From Algoriphagus aestuariicola (GTDB lineage Bacteria > Bacteroidota > Bacteroidia > Cytophagales > Cyclobacteriaceae), in the NCBI RefSeq assembly GCF_017254835.1, contig NZ_JAFKCW010000001.1, positions 496,001-560,000 of the forward strand: a stretch of DNA of 64,000 bases, given 5' to 3'. This document shows, one piece after another, positions 45,468 through 54,405 of this stretch. Both the position numbers and the translations under genes were made by a program. The notes under the pieces are model-generated. The model was not told where the DNA came from, did not search any database, and worked only from the letters and a program-made list of their open reading frames with translations. Each line of letters opens with the position of its first letter. The stretch's first letter is position 1.

Positions 45468-46808
45468 ATGTTTGACAATTTAAGTTTGAAGCTGGACCGG
45501 GCTTTCAAGACCCTAAAGGGAACCGGGAAAATCACCGAAATCAACGTAGCATCCACCGTAAAGGAAATCAGGAGAGCCCTGATCGATGCCGACGTTAACT
45601 ATAAAGTAGCCAAGGAAGTCACCGACAAGATCAAGGACGAGGCCATGGGCCGCGACGTATTGATCTCTGTCTCTCCAGGACAGCTCTTGGTGAAGATCAC
45701 CCAAGAGGAGCTCACCAAGCTCATGGGCGGCTCCAAGGTGGACATCAAACTAAGCGGCGATCCTGCGGTGATTTTGATCTCTGGTTTGCAGGGTTCGGGA
45801 AAGACTACCTTCACCGGCAAATTGGGAAGCTTGCTGAAAAGACAGGGCCGACAGGTGTTGTTGGTTGCTTGCGATATCTATCGACCTGCGGCGATTGACC
45901 AGCTGAAGGTTTTGGGTGAGCAGATAGGAGTGGAAGTCTATGCCGAACCTGAAAACAAAAACGCCCTTCAGATCGCTAATAATGCGATTGCCTATGCCAA
46001 AAAGACAGGCAAAAAGACCGTAGTGGTCGATACCGCGGGTCGTCTGGCCGTGGACGAGCAGATGATGAAAGAGATCGAGGAGCTGAAAAAGGCCCTCAAT
46101 CCTTCCGAAACTTTGTTTGTGGTCGATTCGATGACCGGTCAGGATGCGGTGAATACTGCGAAGACCTTTGACGAGAGACTGAACTTTGACGGAGTCGTAC
46201 TGACCAAACTCGACGGTGATACTCGCGGTGGTGCGGCCATTTCCATCCGCCACGTGGTAAACAAGCCCATTAAGTTCATCTCCACAGGCGAGAAGATGGA
46301 GAATCTGGACATTTTTCACCCGGATCGTATGGCCCAGCGTATCCTCGGCATGGGTGACGTAATCTCCCTCGTGGAGCGTGCCCAGCAGTCTTTTGACGAG
46401 GATGAAGCCAAGCGAATCAATGCCAAAATCCGCCAGAACAACTTCAACTTTGACGATTTCCTTTCCCAGCTCGAGCAGGTGAAAAAGATGGGGAATATCA
46501 AAGACCTGATTGGCATGATCCCGGGCATGGGCAAAGCGATGAAAGGCATGGATATCGATGACGATTCTTTCAAGCCTATCGAAGCAATCATCCGCAGTAT
46601 GACTCCAAAGGAGCGTCAGAATCCGGATATCATCGATGGAAGAAGAAGAAAGCGTATCGCTGATGGTTCGGGTAGAACAATCATAGAGGTAAACAACCTG
46701 ATGAAGCAATTTGACGACATGCGAAAGCTCATGAAGCAGATGAACAAGATGGGAGGAGCCAAGCAGGCGATGAGCCGCATGATGCCTCCCGGAATGGGAA
46801 AACGATAA
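45468..46808 (+). CDS. ffh: Signal recognition particle protein Ffh
   Basis: Ffh (446 residues) binds signal sequences of nascent membrane proteins and the 4.5S RNA, and docks with FtsY by its GTPase. The N domain (1-90), the G domain with GLQGSGKT (106-113), DTAGRL and TKLDGDTRGG, and the methionine-rich M domain (about 295-446), with MKGMDIDDDS and MRKLMKQMNKMGGAKQAMSR, are all complete. The length is normal. A terminator follows 6 bases after the stop. It is not in an operon with neighbours. Confidence 0.98.
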   Translation: MFDNLSLKLDRAFKTLKGTGKITEINVASTVKEIRRALIDADVNYKVAKEVTDKIKDEAMGRDVLISVSPGQLLVKITQEELTKLMGGSKVDIKLSGDPAVILISGLQGSGKTTFTGKLGSLLKRQGRQVLLVACDIYRPAAIDQLKVLGEQIGVEVYAEPENKNALQIANNAIAYAKKTGKKTVVVDTAGRLAVDEQMMKEIEELKKALNPSETLFVVDSMTGQDAVNTAKTFDERLNFDGVVLTKLDGDTRGGAAISIRHVVNKPIKFISTGEKMENLDIFHPDRMAQRILGMGDVISLVERAQQSFDEDEAKRINAKIRQNNFNFDDFLSQLEQVKKMGNIKDLIGMIPGMGKAMKGMDIDDDSFKPIEAIIRSMTPKERQNPDIIDGRRRKRIADGSGRTIIEVNNLMKQFDDMRKLMKQMNKMGGAKQAMSRMMPPGMGKR

Positions 46809-46814
46809 ACGAAG

Positions 46815-46843
46815 AGAGCGGAAGTGATTCCGCTCTTTTTGTT
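46815..46843 (+). terminator. Rho-independent terminator of ffh
   Basis: A 9-bp perfect stem (46815-46823 with 46828-46836) closed by a GTGA tetraloop, then TTTTGTTT. Confidence 0.9.
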
Positions 46844-46865
46844 TGGGCTATTCTGAATTGGTCTG

Positions 46866-48131
46866 TCAAGCTTTGCCGCGGAGCATCAGATTCCAATACA
46901 TAAAAGGAAGTCCATATTTTTTAAGGAGCCACATGCTGTATTGCTCTTTGGTGGTGTCCACAAATTTGGAGATCAGAGGATCGCTGTCCCGGACGTTGTC
47001 GTACTTAAACTCCGCCAAAACCATTCGCCCGTATCGGGTGACTATGGGGCATGAAGAATACCCCTCGTAGGATTTGTGTCCCACTGTTCCGGTCTTGATC
47101 AGGGAAAGTAGGTTTTCTACCAAGACTGGAGCCTGTTTTCGGATTGCCGCTCCGGTCTTTGCCGTTGGGAGATGGGCGACATCGCCGAGCGAAAAGACAT
47201 TGGGGAAACGCTTATGCTGCATGGTGTGGATGTCCACATCGATCCAGCCTTTTCCCGGACCTTCCTGAATGGAGAGTTTGGATTCCTGGACAAATTTGGG
47301 CGCCGTTTGTGGAGGCGCGAGATGCAGCATGTCATAGTGGACTTTGATTTCCAGTGCCCCGATCAATTCTTCTCCAAGTGGATTCCCTTCCATGATGGTA
47401 CAGTTGCTTTCCCCAGGTTTAGAGTATTTGAATGTGATCTCCTGCTTTTCAGAATCGATTTTTTCAGGGGCATAAAAGGGCTTGAAGATGATGTCTCGAT
47501 CATGGATGATCTTGTTCAGCGTCTTCGCGAAGTCAGGTACTCCGAAAATAATCGTGCCCGGCGTCGCGTAGAGTACGTTTGTTTGATCTCGGATTCCTTT
47601 TTTTCTAAAATAGTCCTCCGCCAAATACATGATTTTTTGCGGAGCTCCCCCGCACTTGATTGGTGTGGTGGGCTGGGTAAATACCGCGTTACCTCCTTTG
47701 AATTTTTGCAACACGTCCCAAGTATGCTCTGGGTTGGTATAGATAGAACAAACCACGCCTTTGTCTAGGATCTCAGTCAAACCTGGTAGCAGCTCGGGGG
47801 CCATGAATAATCCAGGAACGGGAATCAAGAAGTCATAGGTGAATTTTCCGGAATTTTTGGTCCCAACACAATTTTGATCTGGCTCTATAGCCGTGGCTTT
47901 GTCCTGTATCCAGGTTACGCCTTTAGGGATATAGTCCGCCTCCTTTCTTTCCGTGTCTTTGAAATCATATGTGCCTGCTCCAACCAAGGTCCAAGCTGGC
48001 TGGTAATAATGCTTGTCTGAGGGTTCGATCAATCCGATGTCAAGAGAGGCATCCTTGAGCTTCAGCTGGGCGGCGAGGGTGATGCCGGCGGTTCCTCCGC
48101 CAATGATGAGGATCTGGAAATGGGTTTTCAC
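46866..48131 (-). CDS. Sulfide:quinone reductase-like flavoprotein (mitochondrial type)
   Basis: The protein (421 residues) is an NAD(P)H-like two-Rossmann flavoprotein of the sulfide:quinone oxidoreductase family. FAD motif GGGTAG is at 11-16. The redox-active cysteine pair expected of the type II (SQOR) group is visible as Cys160 in TPIKCGGAPQK and Cys361 in YSSCPIV, with MYLAEDYFRKKGI following. The C-terminus ends in LPFMYWNLMLRG as in the human enzyme. It would oxidise sulfide and feed electrons to menaquinone. A GTG at 48131 gives the family start; TTG 48179 is longer and less likely. Confidence 0.87.
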   Translation of the reverse strand: MKTHFQILIIGGGTAGITLAAQLKLKDASLDIGLIEPSDKHYYQPAWTLVGAGTYDFKDTERKEADYIPKGVTWIQDKATAIEPDQNCVGTKNSGKFTYDFLIPVPGLFMAPELLPGLTEILDKGVVCSIYTNPEHTWDVLQKFKGGNAVFTQPTTPIKCGGAPQKIMYLAEDYFRKKGIRDQTNVLYATPGTIIFGVPDFAKTLNKIIHDRDIIFKPFYAPEKIDSEKQEITFKYSKPGESNCTIMEGNPLGEELIGALEIKVHYDMLHLAPPQTAPKFVQESKLSIQEGPGKGWIDVDIHTMQHKRFPNVFSLGDVAHLPTAKTGAAIRKQAPVLVENLLSLIKTGTVGHKSYEGYSSCPIVTRYGRMVLAEFKYDNVRDSDPLISKFVDTTKEQYSMWLLKKYGLPFMYWNLMLRGKA

Positions 48132-48232
48132 GGTAGGGCAAGTTTGGATCAATCCGAAGCTGCTCTTTTTCCCAGACAATAGCTGTGATATTAGTCACCC
48201 AGGACTTTGGTATGTATTGGTCGGATCAAGAT

Positions 48233-49339
48233 TCAATCCTTGATTTCAAACTCCAGACGCTTAATGTCCGAGGGTAAATCGGATTCAGAGCGATTGAGAA
48301 GGTCTGTTTCAAAAAGGCGATTGAGGTTGTTTCCTGCTAAGTCCTCCAGTCTGCTCTCAATTTCGATCACATATTGCCCTCTTGACCAGGGGTCTTTTGG
48401 GATAAACTGGATGCTTTTTTCCTCAATTCCGATTTTCCAATTCCCCTGAATGGCTCGCCCTGCGGCATTCTTGATGGTGAAGACATTGGTTAGCAAGCTG
48501 AAGTCCAATGCTTCCAGAAAATCTAAAGTGAGGGCTGCATTGGTGTCTGCCTTTGGAATGTCCATCACCCAAGAATCAGGTTCAGGTGATATGCTGTCTC
48601 TCGCGCTTGCCGTAAATTTCTTGCTAAAGCTTTGGCCAAGTTCTCCTCCATTTTTGCCTTTCCAGCGAGCCGATATGACGAGGTTGTAGGATTCTCCCTT
48701 AGTCAAAGGGGCTCCCATTTCTAGATTGGGGATCAGATCACGTTTGATCCGGCCTGGATCCAGCCATAGCGTAAGCAGCGTTTGATCCTCGTTCCAAAGC
48801 TCGGGCTGCAGGTCTAAAAAGGCACCTTCAAGCGTGTCTTTATTACTGTCCAAGAGGAACACGTTAGTTGACGACTTCCCCTCTCGCATGGGCTTTGAAA
48901 ATTTGACAAAGAATTTAAGCAGGTTTTCTGGGAGGAGGTTTTGGGTAGGATAGATTTCCATTACCTCCAGCTTTGCTCCCTCCTCGGACAATTGAGGGAT
49001 AGAAATTTGTCCGATTGAGGCACCTTCGTAGCGTACTTCGTAAGTCTGTCCTCTCGTAAGGGGGATAAGTGGGGTAAAGAGGAAGCCGCTCTCGCTTTGG
49101 ATAAGGTCTCCCAGGATTGGGGGATTGTCACTGTTTCCAGAAAGATGGATGGTAAAATAGGCCTGTTCGGGATTTTCTACCAGGCCAGACGGCAGGATCA
49201 GTCCTAACGCTCGCTCGTCCTCCCAAAGGATGGAAATCTCATCCTGTGGTTCTTTCGTACAGGATAGGCTCAGAAATATGCCAAAAAAAATCAGGCTGTT
49301 CGCAAAAAACAACCTGATCGAAATGAGTTTGAAAGCCAT
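48233..49339 (-). CDS. Lipoprotein with Ig-like (Big_5-type) domains
   Basis: The 368-residue protein has a lipoprotein signal with lipobox LSLSC (Cys at about 27). The rest is beta-rich, with patterns typical of Big_5 Ig-like domains: TRGQTYEVRYEG, LKFFVKFSKPM, FVKFSKPMREG and DSNKDTLEGAF, plus IKRLEFEIKD at the end. The second half repeats this type (FTIKNAAGRAIQGNW, QYVIEIESRLEDLAGNNL). Such proteins help adhesion or bind polymers. The start overlaps the stop of the upstream gene as TAATG, which suggests coupled translation of the two. Confidence 0.75.
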   Translation of the reverse strand: MAFKLISIRLFFANSLIFFGIFLSLSCTKEPQDEISILWEDERALGLILPSGLVENPEQAYFTIHLSGNSDNPPILGDLIQSESGFLFTPLIPLTRGQTYEVRYEGASIGQISIPQLSEEGAKLEVMEIYPTQNLLPENLLKFFVKFSKPMREGKSSTNVFLLDSNKDTLEGAFLDLQPELWNEDQTLLTLWLDPGRIKRDLIPNLEMGAPLTKGESYNLVISARWKGKNGGELGQSFSKKFTASARDSISPEPDSWVMDIPKADTNAALTLDFLEALDFSLLTNVFTIKNAAGRAIQGNWKIGIEEKSIQFIPKDPWSRGQYVIEIESRLEDLAGNNLNRLFETDLLNRSESDLPSDIKRLEFEIKD

Positions 49340-50457
49340 TATCTCAGTAAATGCTCCGCTTTTTCGCTAGTCCAAAGATCCAAAGAACCATTGGATTTGC
49401 GTTGCAAGATCACCATGGTATCGTCCGTCATCTTGTCCAGTTGCAATACATTCGTCATCGGCATCGAAACGAAATCCACTCCATCGGTGGCAAAGTTGGC
49501 GGTGACAGGCTCCGTAAGAGAGCCCTCAAAACTTTCTATATCCTCAAAGTTGACGCGGAATACAGGCCGATTGGAGTTGGACATCACTAGGTAAGATTTG
49601 CCGTCTTTCTCCATATTTACAAGATCCAAAGGCTGGTTTCCACTGCCCATTTCCGCGATGGTTCTGCCCTTCACGTGGGTGCCGGCTTTCAATTCATCCA
49701 TAGGGAAGAGTACTAAAGGGGTGCAGGTGTAACTCGCGATTAGATATTCTTTTCCGTTTACCTCAGCCGTGGTGAAAGTCTTGATCGGAGAGGTAGTTTC
49801 GTATCTGCCATGTGCGGCATGGAAAATTTCCAAGGAGGCGTAGTCTTCTTTGCCGGTAAAAGGAAAAGGAATGCTTCTGAAAGTGGAACTAAACTCCTGA
49901 TTTGAGAGGCCGCTCACAAGTAGTTTGCCATCTGCATATCCCAAGTCGGAAATCGAGGAGACGCGCAAAGGTCTTCCTCTTCCATCCTTAGCATCTTCGG
50001 CTGGGGAATTGTTAAGCACGACGGCGTCAAATTCAACGTCTTTCAAGGGAACTGGCGAAAAGGTATCACCATCCATTCTGAGCAATACCGGAGTGCCATC
50101 CCCAGACTGTATAGCCAAATAGACGTTTTTTGAGATTGGGTTTACGGCCATGTCCAGGATGGAAACGTTATCCGCGGTCGTACCAAGCATTCCGGCAATT
50201 TTCTTGTCTATTCCTGCTACTTCTATTGCTTTTGCCTCTGAATTGCCGGCGTCTTTCGTGTTGACGGCGAAGACAGAAGCGCTCTTAGAGTCACCGATAA
50301 ACAGAATTCCGTCTGGACCAAAGGCAAGGGAGGTAATGGATTTAATCTCTGGTGTGCCCACTTTCATTCGATAGGGCGACTCTTCGGTACGAAATGTGAA
50401 TGCGGCGATCACCGCGATCAGTGCGCCTACTCCAAAAATTGTCAAATACTTTTTCAT
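49339..50457 (-). CDS. Membrane-anchored or secreted propeller-like protein
   Basis: The 372-residue protein begins with a hydrophobic segment (about 6-20, GVGALIAVIAAFTF) that could be a signal peptide or anchor. The rest repeats blades with GPDGILFIGDSKSASVFAV, KNVYLAIQSGDGTPVLLRM and KLLVSGLSNQEFS, typical of a beta-propeller of the NHL or LVIVD-like kind. Function is unknown. It is upstream of and coupled to the Ig-like lipoprotein, so both may form one surface module. Confidence 0.7.
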   Translation of the reverse strand: MKKYLTIFGVGALIAVIAAFTFRTEESPYRMKVGTPEIKSITSLAFGPDGILFIGDSKSASVFAVNTKDAGNSEAKAIEVAGIDKKIAGMLGTTADNVSILDMAVNPISKNVYLAIQSGDGTPVLLRMDGDTFSPVPLKDVEFDAVVLNNSPAEDAKDGRGRPLRVSSISDLGYADGKLLVSGLSNQEFSSTFRSIPFPFTGKEDYASLEIFHAAHGRYETTSPIKTFTTAEVNGKEYLIASYTCTPLVLFPMDELKAGTHVKGRTIAEMGSGNQPLDLVNMEKDGKSYLVMSNSNRPVFRVNFEDIESFEGSLTEPVTANFATDGVDFVSMPMTNVLQLDKMTDDTMVILQRKSNGSLDLWTSEKAEHLLR

Positions 50458-50695
50458 GGTATGCAGGGTTTATGTTTTATCTAATTGTGAATAAGGAATT
50501 TATGCAAAAAATGCCTCGATTCAAAGGCGAATTGGATAAGCGGGGCCAGGGCAAGTCTGTTGGATGGGCATGGGGATTTGCAGTTTTTTGCCCATCGTCT
50601 AGGCTGTGGATTTCGGCGTGTTTGAAAATGTAGGAATGATAACCCTGAATCTTCAATGTTCTGTGAAATACAAAATGAGGTAGATAGTATCTGTG

Positions 50696-50721
50696 TCACC
50701 TTGAGCGTAGTCGAAAGGTGA
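50696..50721 (-). repeat. Hairpin repeat, copy 2 (loop TCGACTACGCTC)
   Basis: On the minus strand the stem TCACCTT pairs perfectly with AAGGTGA (50715-50721 and 50696-50702) around TCGACTACGCTC. The loop differs by one base from copy 1, while the stem has changed on both sides. Confidence 0.8.
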
Positions 50722-50743
50722 TCTTTTGAAATCTTAGTTAATT

Positions 50744-50764
50744 AGGCTTCGACTAGCTCAGCCT
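50744..50764 (+). repeat. Hairpin repeat, copy 3 (loop TCGACTAGCTC)
   Basis: The stem AGGCT (50744-50748) pairs with AGCCT (50760-50764) around the loop TCGACTAGCTC, one base shorter than the others. It is inverted relative to copy 2, 22 bases away. Confidence 0.65.
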
Positions 50765-50813
50765 GCCCCGAGCTACTGCCCGTGATTGTTAGCAACTTCG
50801 GAGGGAGGAATAC

Positions 50814-51752
50814 CTAAATCAAGTTTTTGAGTTTTTTAGCCAACTCCAAAGCACAGCCCCAGGCGACGGTAAAACCTGCGCCTCCATGCCCATAGTTGTG
50901 AAAGACCCCAGGATAGTTCGCATCAAACTCAAATCGAACTTCTGATCTTCGGGGTCGGAGACCGACCAGGATTTCCAGGATTTTTGGATCTTGAGAAATT
51001 CCGGTGTCTTTTAGTCGATCTAGGATCAATACGGTATCAGCCGGATCCGCTTTCTCATTCCAATCATTTTCATAGTCGGTTCCGCCGATGACGCTGTCTT
51101 CACTTCTGTTGATCACATAGCTCAGTGCGCCTTTTTTGGTGGGATTTGCAAAGGATGCGACTGGTAGTTTTTCGCAGCGGAGGATTTGTCCACGCATGGG
51201 ATGAAGGTCTTCGTCCTGACAGATTTCCTTCGCACCCAAGCCGGTACAGTTGGTAACCAGCTCATCCAAAGCCGCCAATTGTTCCATGGACGAAATCTCC
51301 TGATTTTCAAAGGAGCCTCCATTTTCGATAAATCGCTGGTAAAGATGGGGCAGGTATTTGGTCGGCTCCGCTAAAGGAACAATCGAGATAAATGCTGCCT
51401 CCATTCCCTTTGGCAACTCTGAGGATAAAGCGTTTCGAACCGATCCTTCTGGCAGTTGATTGGTCCAATCGTTATTGCTCTCAGCCGTGTATGCCGTCAA
51501 AAAGGGAATGAATGAAACTCCTTTTGTAGGGTTAGCTTCCTGATGGTAGCGTCTATAAGCCAGAGACGCCCAAGTATTCGCCTTTTCCTTCGGCTCTATT
51601 TCAAAAGGAAACCAGATAGCGCCGACCTTGCTGGAAAGGGTGCTGTCGTATTTTTCTTTGGCAATTATTTTGACTTGAAAGCCCTGCTCTTGCAGCGTGA
51701 TAGCTGAGGTCAAACCTACAATGCCGCAGCCAACGACTGTCGCCGATCTCAT
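50814..51752 (-). CDS. FAD-dependent D-amino acid oxidase-type protein
   Basis: The 312-residue protein matches the DAO fold: FAD motif VVGCGIVGLT (6-15), the middle NCTGLGAKEIC region, and the late RPRRSEVRFE and HNYGHGGAGFTVAWG, which is the family's signature near the flavin. D-amino acid oxidases oxidise D-amino acids to keto acids, making hydrogen peroxide; related members act on glycine or sarcosine, so the substrate is open. Nothing suggests export. It starts 7 bases after the stop of the upstream serine hydrolase gene (51760), so they may be cotranscribed. Confidence 0.85.
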   Translation of the reverse strand: MRSATVVGCGIVGLTSAITLQEQGFQVKIIAKEKYDSTLSSKVGAIWFPFEIEPKEKANTWASLAYRRYHQEANPTKGVSFIPFLTAYTAESNNDWTNQLPEGSVRNALSSELPKGMEAAFISIVPLAEPTKYLPHLYQRFIENGGSFENQEISSMEQLAALDELVTNCTGLGAKEICQDEDLHPMRGQILRCEKLPVASFANPTKKGALSYVINRSEDSVIGGTDYENDWNEKADPADTVLILDRLKDTGISQDPKILEILVGLRPRRSEVRFEFDANYPGVFHNYGHGGAGFTVAWGCALELAKKLKNLI

Positions 51753-51759
51753 GGAAAGT

Positions 51760-53551
51760 TTACTTTTTGGTAGCGGTGAAAGTTCCGTTGGGCTGAATCA
51801 ATACCAGGTTGAAGGCCGTGTCGCTCTTTTGGAACCTCGCCTTGTAGCCACTCAGGCCTTTGATCACAAATTCATCCTGCTTGGTCGGGATGAGCGTGTA
51901 CTCTGGCTGGCCCGGGACCAGAAGCATCAGCTGCTTGTTTTTGACAGATACCTGCAGCTCCATTCCGGACAGGAGGTAGCTGCCCACGTAGTTTTTCCAG
52001 TGTATCTTCAGTTACGGTAGCCGTCTCTGGGCTTCTTGTGAAGAAGAGGGGATCGAGGGTAGGCTCGGCTTTGATATCCGCGCCTGCTATATCCCCGAGG
52101 TCATTGGTTTGGAAGTTGACGTTGATGCCCACAGTGGAGAGGGTGTCTACCTTGCCGTCTTTGACCGGATAGAGCGCGAATACATCGTAATGCGTATGGC
52201 TGAGATAGGTTCTTTGCCGGGTAAATTGCGCCCAAAGCGAGTCGTTGGCCAATTCCACTTTGAAGGCGCCGTAGCCGGGATGCTCGTATTTTCCGGTGTA
52301 CTCCACGAGGCTGTGGGATGGCCGGGTGTTTGGGATCTTGCTGGACTTGTCGTCTTCTTTGGACTTGGCCTGTTGTTCTTTCGCCTTTTCCACAATTTTT
52401 TCATAGTGGCTCACCCAGTCCGTTTTCGTCAGGCCAAGGAGTTCATCAGAGATGGTGTTTCTGACCAGGGTGGGCAGTGCGGAGCCGTTTTGGTTGCTTA
52501 GCACGACGATGCCGAGGCTGTCGCTGGGGAAGATGGCGACGTTTGCCGAGAACCCGTCAATGTTTCCCCCGTGCTCCATGCGGTAGTGGCCCTTGTAGGA
52601 AGAGGTAAACCAGGCATAGCCGTAGCTGTTGAGGTGTTGGTCGGGGAATTTGGGATCCGATATCCCACCGCCTACGAGCATGAGGGGATTGGCCGCTTTG
52701 GCTACATAGCTTTTTGGTAGGATTTGGGTCTCACCAAGCATTCCATCATTCAGCCAGATTCGCACCCAGTTGGCCATGTCCTTCACGCTGCTGTTGATGC
52801 TGCCAGCCGGGCTGATCGCGGCGATGTTGTAGTAGGGGGTGACTTTGCTGCTTTCGAAGTTTTCCAAAGTGTAGCCCTTAGCGCTATTGGTTTGCTGCTG
52901 CAGCTCGGCGATGCTGAGGTTGGAGCGCGTCATTTGCAAAGGCTCAAAGAATCGCTCACGGATGTTGTCCTCCCAGCTTTTGCCGGTGAGTTTTTCGGTG
53001 ATCAGACCTTGGGCGAGGTACATGAAGTTGTTGTAGTACCACTGTTCCCGGATTCCGGTAAAAGGTTCCTGGTATTTTACCCTAGCGAGGAGGCTGTCCT
53101 TGCTTTCCGTGGGGAAGAGGTACCAGGACAGGTCGTGTCTGGGAAGTCCCGTGCGATGGCTAACCATGTCCAGGATGGTCACTTGGTCGTTTAGTTCGTC
53201 GTTGTAGAATTCCAGTTGAGTTAGATATTTTCTGGGACTGTCGGTGAACTTCAGCCCCTTTTCCTCCTCCATGATGCCCAAAAGCGCCACGGTGAAAGCC
53301 TTGGAAGAGGAGCCGATGGCATACAGCGTGTTTTCGTCGGCATCCACCTTGTTTTCCAAGTCTCGGTAGCCAAAGCCTTTGGAATAGATCACTTGGTCGC
53401 CTTTGACTATGGCGACCGAAAAGCCCACGGTCTTGGTGGCCGCCTGAATGGCAGTTAGTTTTTCTTCCAGTCTTTTGGTATCGAGAAGTTTCTGAGCACA
53501 GCTCAAAGTGGAGGTGCAGAGTAAAAGAAGAGCAAAGAGTAGTTTGTTCAT
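51760..53551 (-). pseudogene. Serine hydrolase (beta-lactamase family, DUF3471) with a 3' frameshift
   Basis: The main frame runs from ATG 53551 and has a signal peptide (about 1-19), the catalytic SSSK motif (Ser81, Lys84), the YYNN Tyr and HGGNIDGF. Then comes a C-terminal DUF3471 domain. In this frame the last 30 or so residues after EDTLEK are alien and the stop is at 51872. Dropping one A from the A5 run (51992-51996) restores LENYVGSYLLSG and a normal DUF3471 end to a stop at 51760. So either a one-base indel, a read error or a frameshift makes the product. The active-site half is intact and could still work. Confidence 0.82.
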
Positions 53552-53744
53552 CAGAAGATTGGTGGGTTTGGATTAATGGCTCGAAAAAGTCACGTCAGAT
53601 TTGCTATTAATTTCTTCTTCCAAAATAGCCCAATTGCAGAGTTTTTGGACGGGTGTCTAGCAGTTATTTTCGCCATAATTTACCAGTATGGAAGAAAGTT
53701 GGCTTTTTTTTGGATCGGATGGCCTAGCAACTAAGCCGAAGGTG

Positions 53745-53780
53745 CTAAAAAAAAGCTAGGCGTACTTGACTACGCCTAGA
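53745..53780 (-). terminator. Rho-independent terminator downstream of the lipoprotein gene
   Basis: A 9-bp perfect stem (53756-53764 with 53771-53779) around a 6-base loop. On the minus strand it is followed by a run of eight T; an A-rich tail on the other side lets it work both ways. Confidence 0.85.
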
Positions 53781-53826
53781 AAAATTTGATCTGCTAAAAT
53801 GTGTCGAATCTTGGATTTGGAGCGAT

Positions 53827-54402
53827 TCAAAACTTAAAATGGCCTCGGTAGGGATAGTTGCCTGCTTCGATGTCGTCTTTCATATCCAAGCGACCAGAGA
53901 CCCCTTCGAAGACCCCTTCACCACTGCCTTTGACTATCGGGTGCTGGCAACGTCCAAAGATCTCCAATCCCAAGTATGATCCGTCCTCAGCGCACCCCTC
54001 ATATTTTGCTTCAAACTTGTAGGTAGTCCAAAATGAGCCAGTTTCCCCGCCGTAGGTACCAACGAATAGTTCCCGACCCTCTTCATAGTAGACACCGCTG
54101 GGTCTGCATGTATAGCTGTCTACAAAAATATAAAGACAACCCTCGACGTCGCCGGTCATGGTAACCGCGAACGTGGCACCCAGAGCTCCAGAATCGCATT
54201 CGTCGGCCGCGTCATAATAACCAATTCCGGAAACCTGAATTGCACCATTTACCCTCGCTGCTGGAGATGACGATTCGTCCCCTGCAATATCCGCGGAGAC
54301 AGGCAGTGCTGTGTCAAAGTCATCGGACACAGGCAGTTCTGTGCAGCCAAACTGGAGTAGGCAAAAGCACAGAATCAAGCGAACAAAGTTTTTGTTTTCC
54401 AT
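53827..54402 (-). CDS. Lipoprotein of unknown function
   Basis: The 191-residue protein has a lipoprotein signal with lipobox LLQFGC (Cys at about 19) and no recognised domain. The mature part has eight or so Cys, including GCAEDGS and GRCQHP, which may form disulfides. The GTG at 54405 gives one extra Met but ATG 54402 is preferred. It is the only gene after a 575-base AT-rich spacer. The repeated VSADIAG/LPVSDDFDTALPVS segment near the N-terminus looks like a linker. Confidence 0.68.
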   Translation of the reverse strand: MENKNFVRLILCFCLLQFGCTELPVSDDFDTALPVSADIAGDESSSPAARVNGAIQVSGIGYYDAADECDSGALGATFAVTMTGDVEGCLYIFVDSYTCRPSGVYYEEGRELFVGTYGGETGSFWTTYKFEAKYEGCAEDGSYLGLEIFGRCQHPIVKGSGEGVFEGVSGRLDMKDDIEAGNYPYRGHFKF

Positions 54403-54405
54403 CAC

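Larger units (their letters stand above)
50458..50813. other. Intergenic region with an inverted pair of hairpin repeats
   Basis: A 356-base spacer upstream of the propeller gene and downstream of the oxidase-like gene at 50814 (both minus strand). It contains two hairpin repeats in opposite orientation at 50696-50721 and 50744-50764, and a small 72-codon frame that I do not accept as a gene. Confidence 0.6.

Noticed and set aside
45750-46709. 319-codon minus-strand frame opposite ffh
   Set aside because: Shadow of the ffh codon bias; the product has no recognisable fold.
50481-50699. 72-codon minus-strand frame upstream of the propeller gene
   Set aside because: It ends in a hairpin-repeat region and has no features of a protein.
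51992-51996. Programmed frameshift at the A5 run of the serine hydrolase
   Set aside because: The run is short and there is no obvious downstream stimulatory structure, so an indel or sequencing error is more likely; kept as a finding only for checking.
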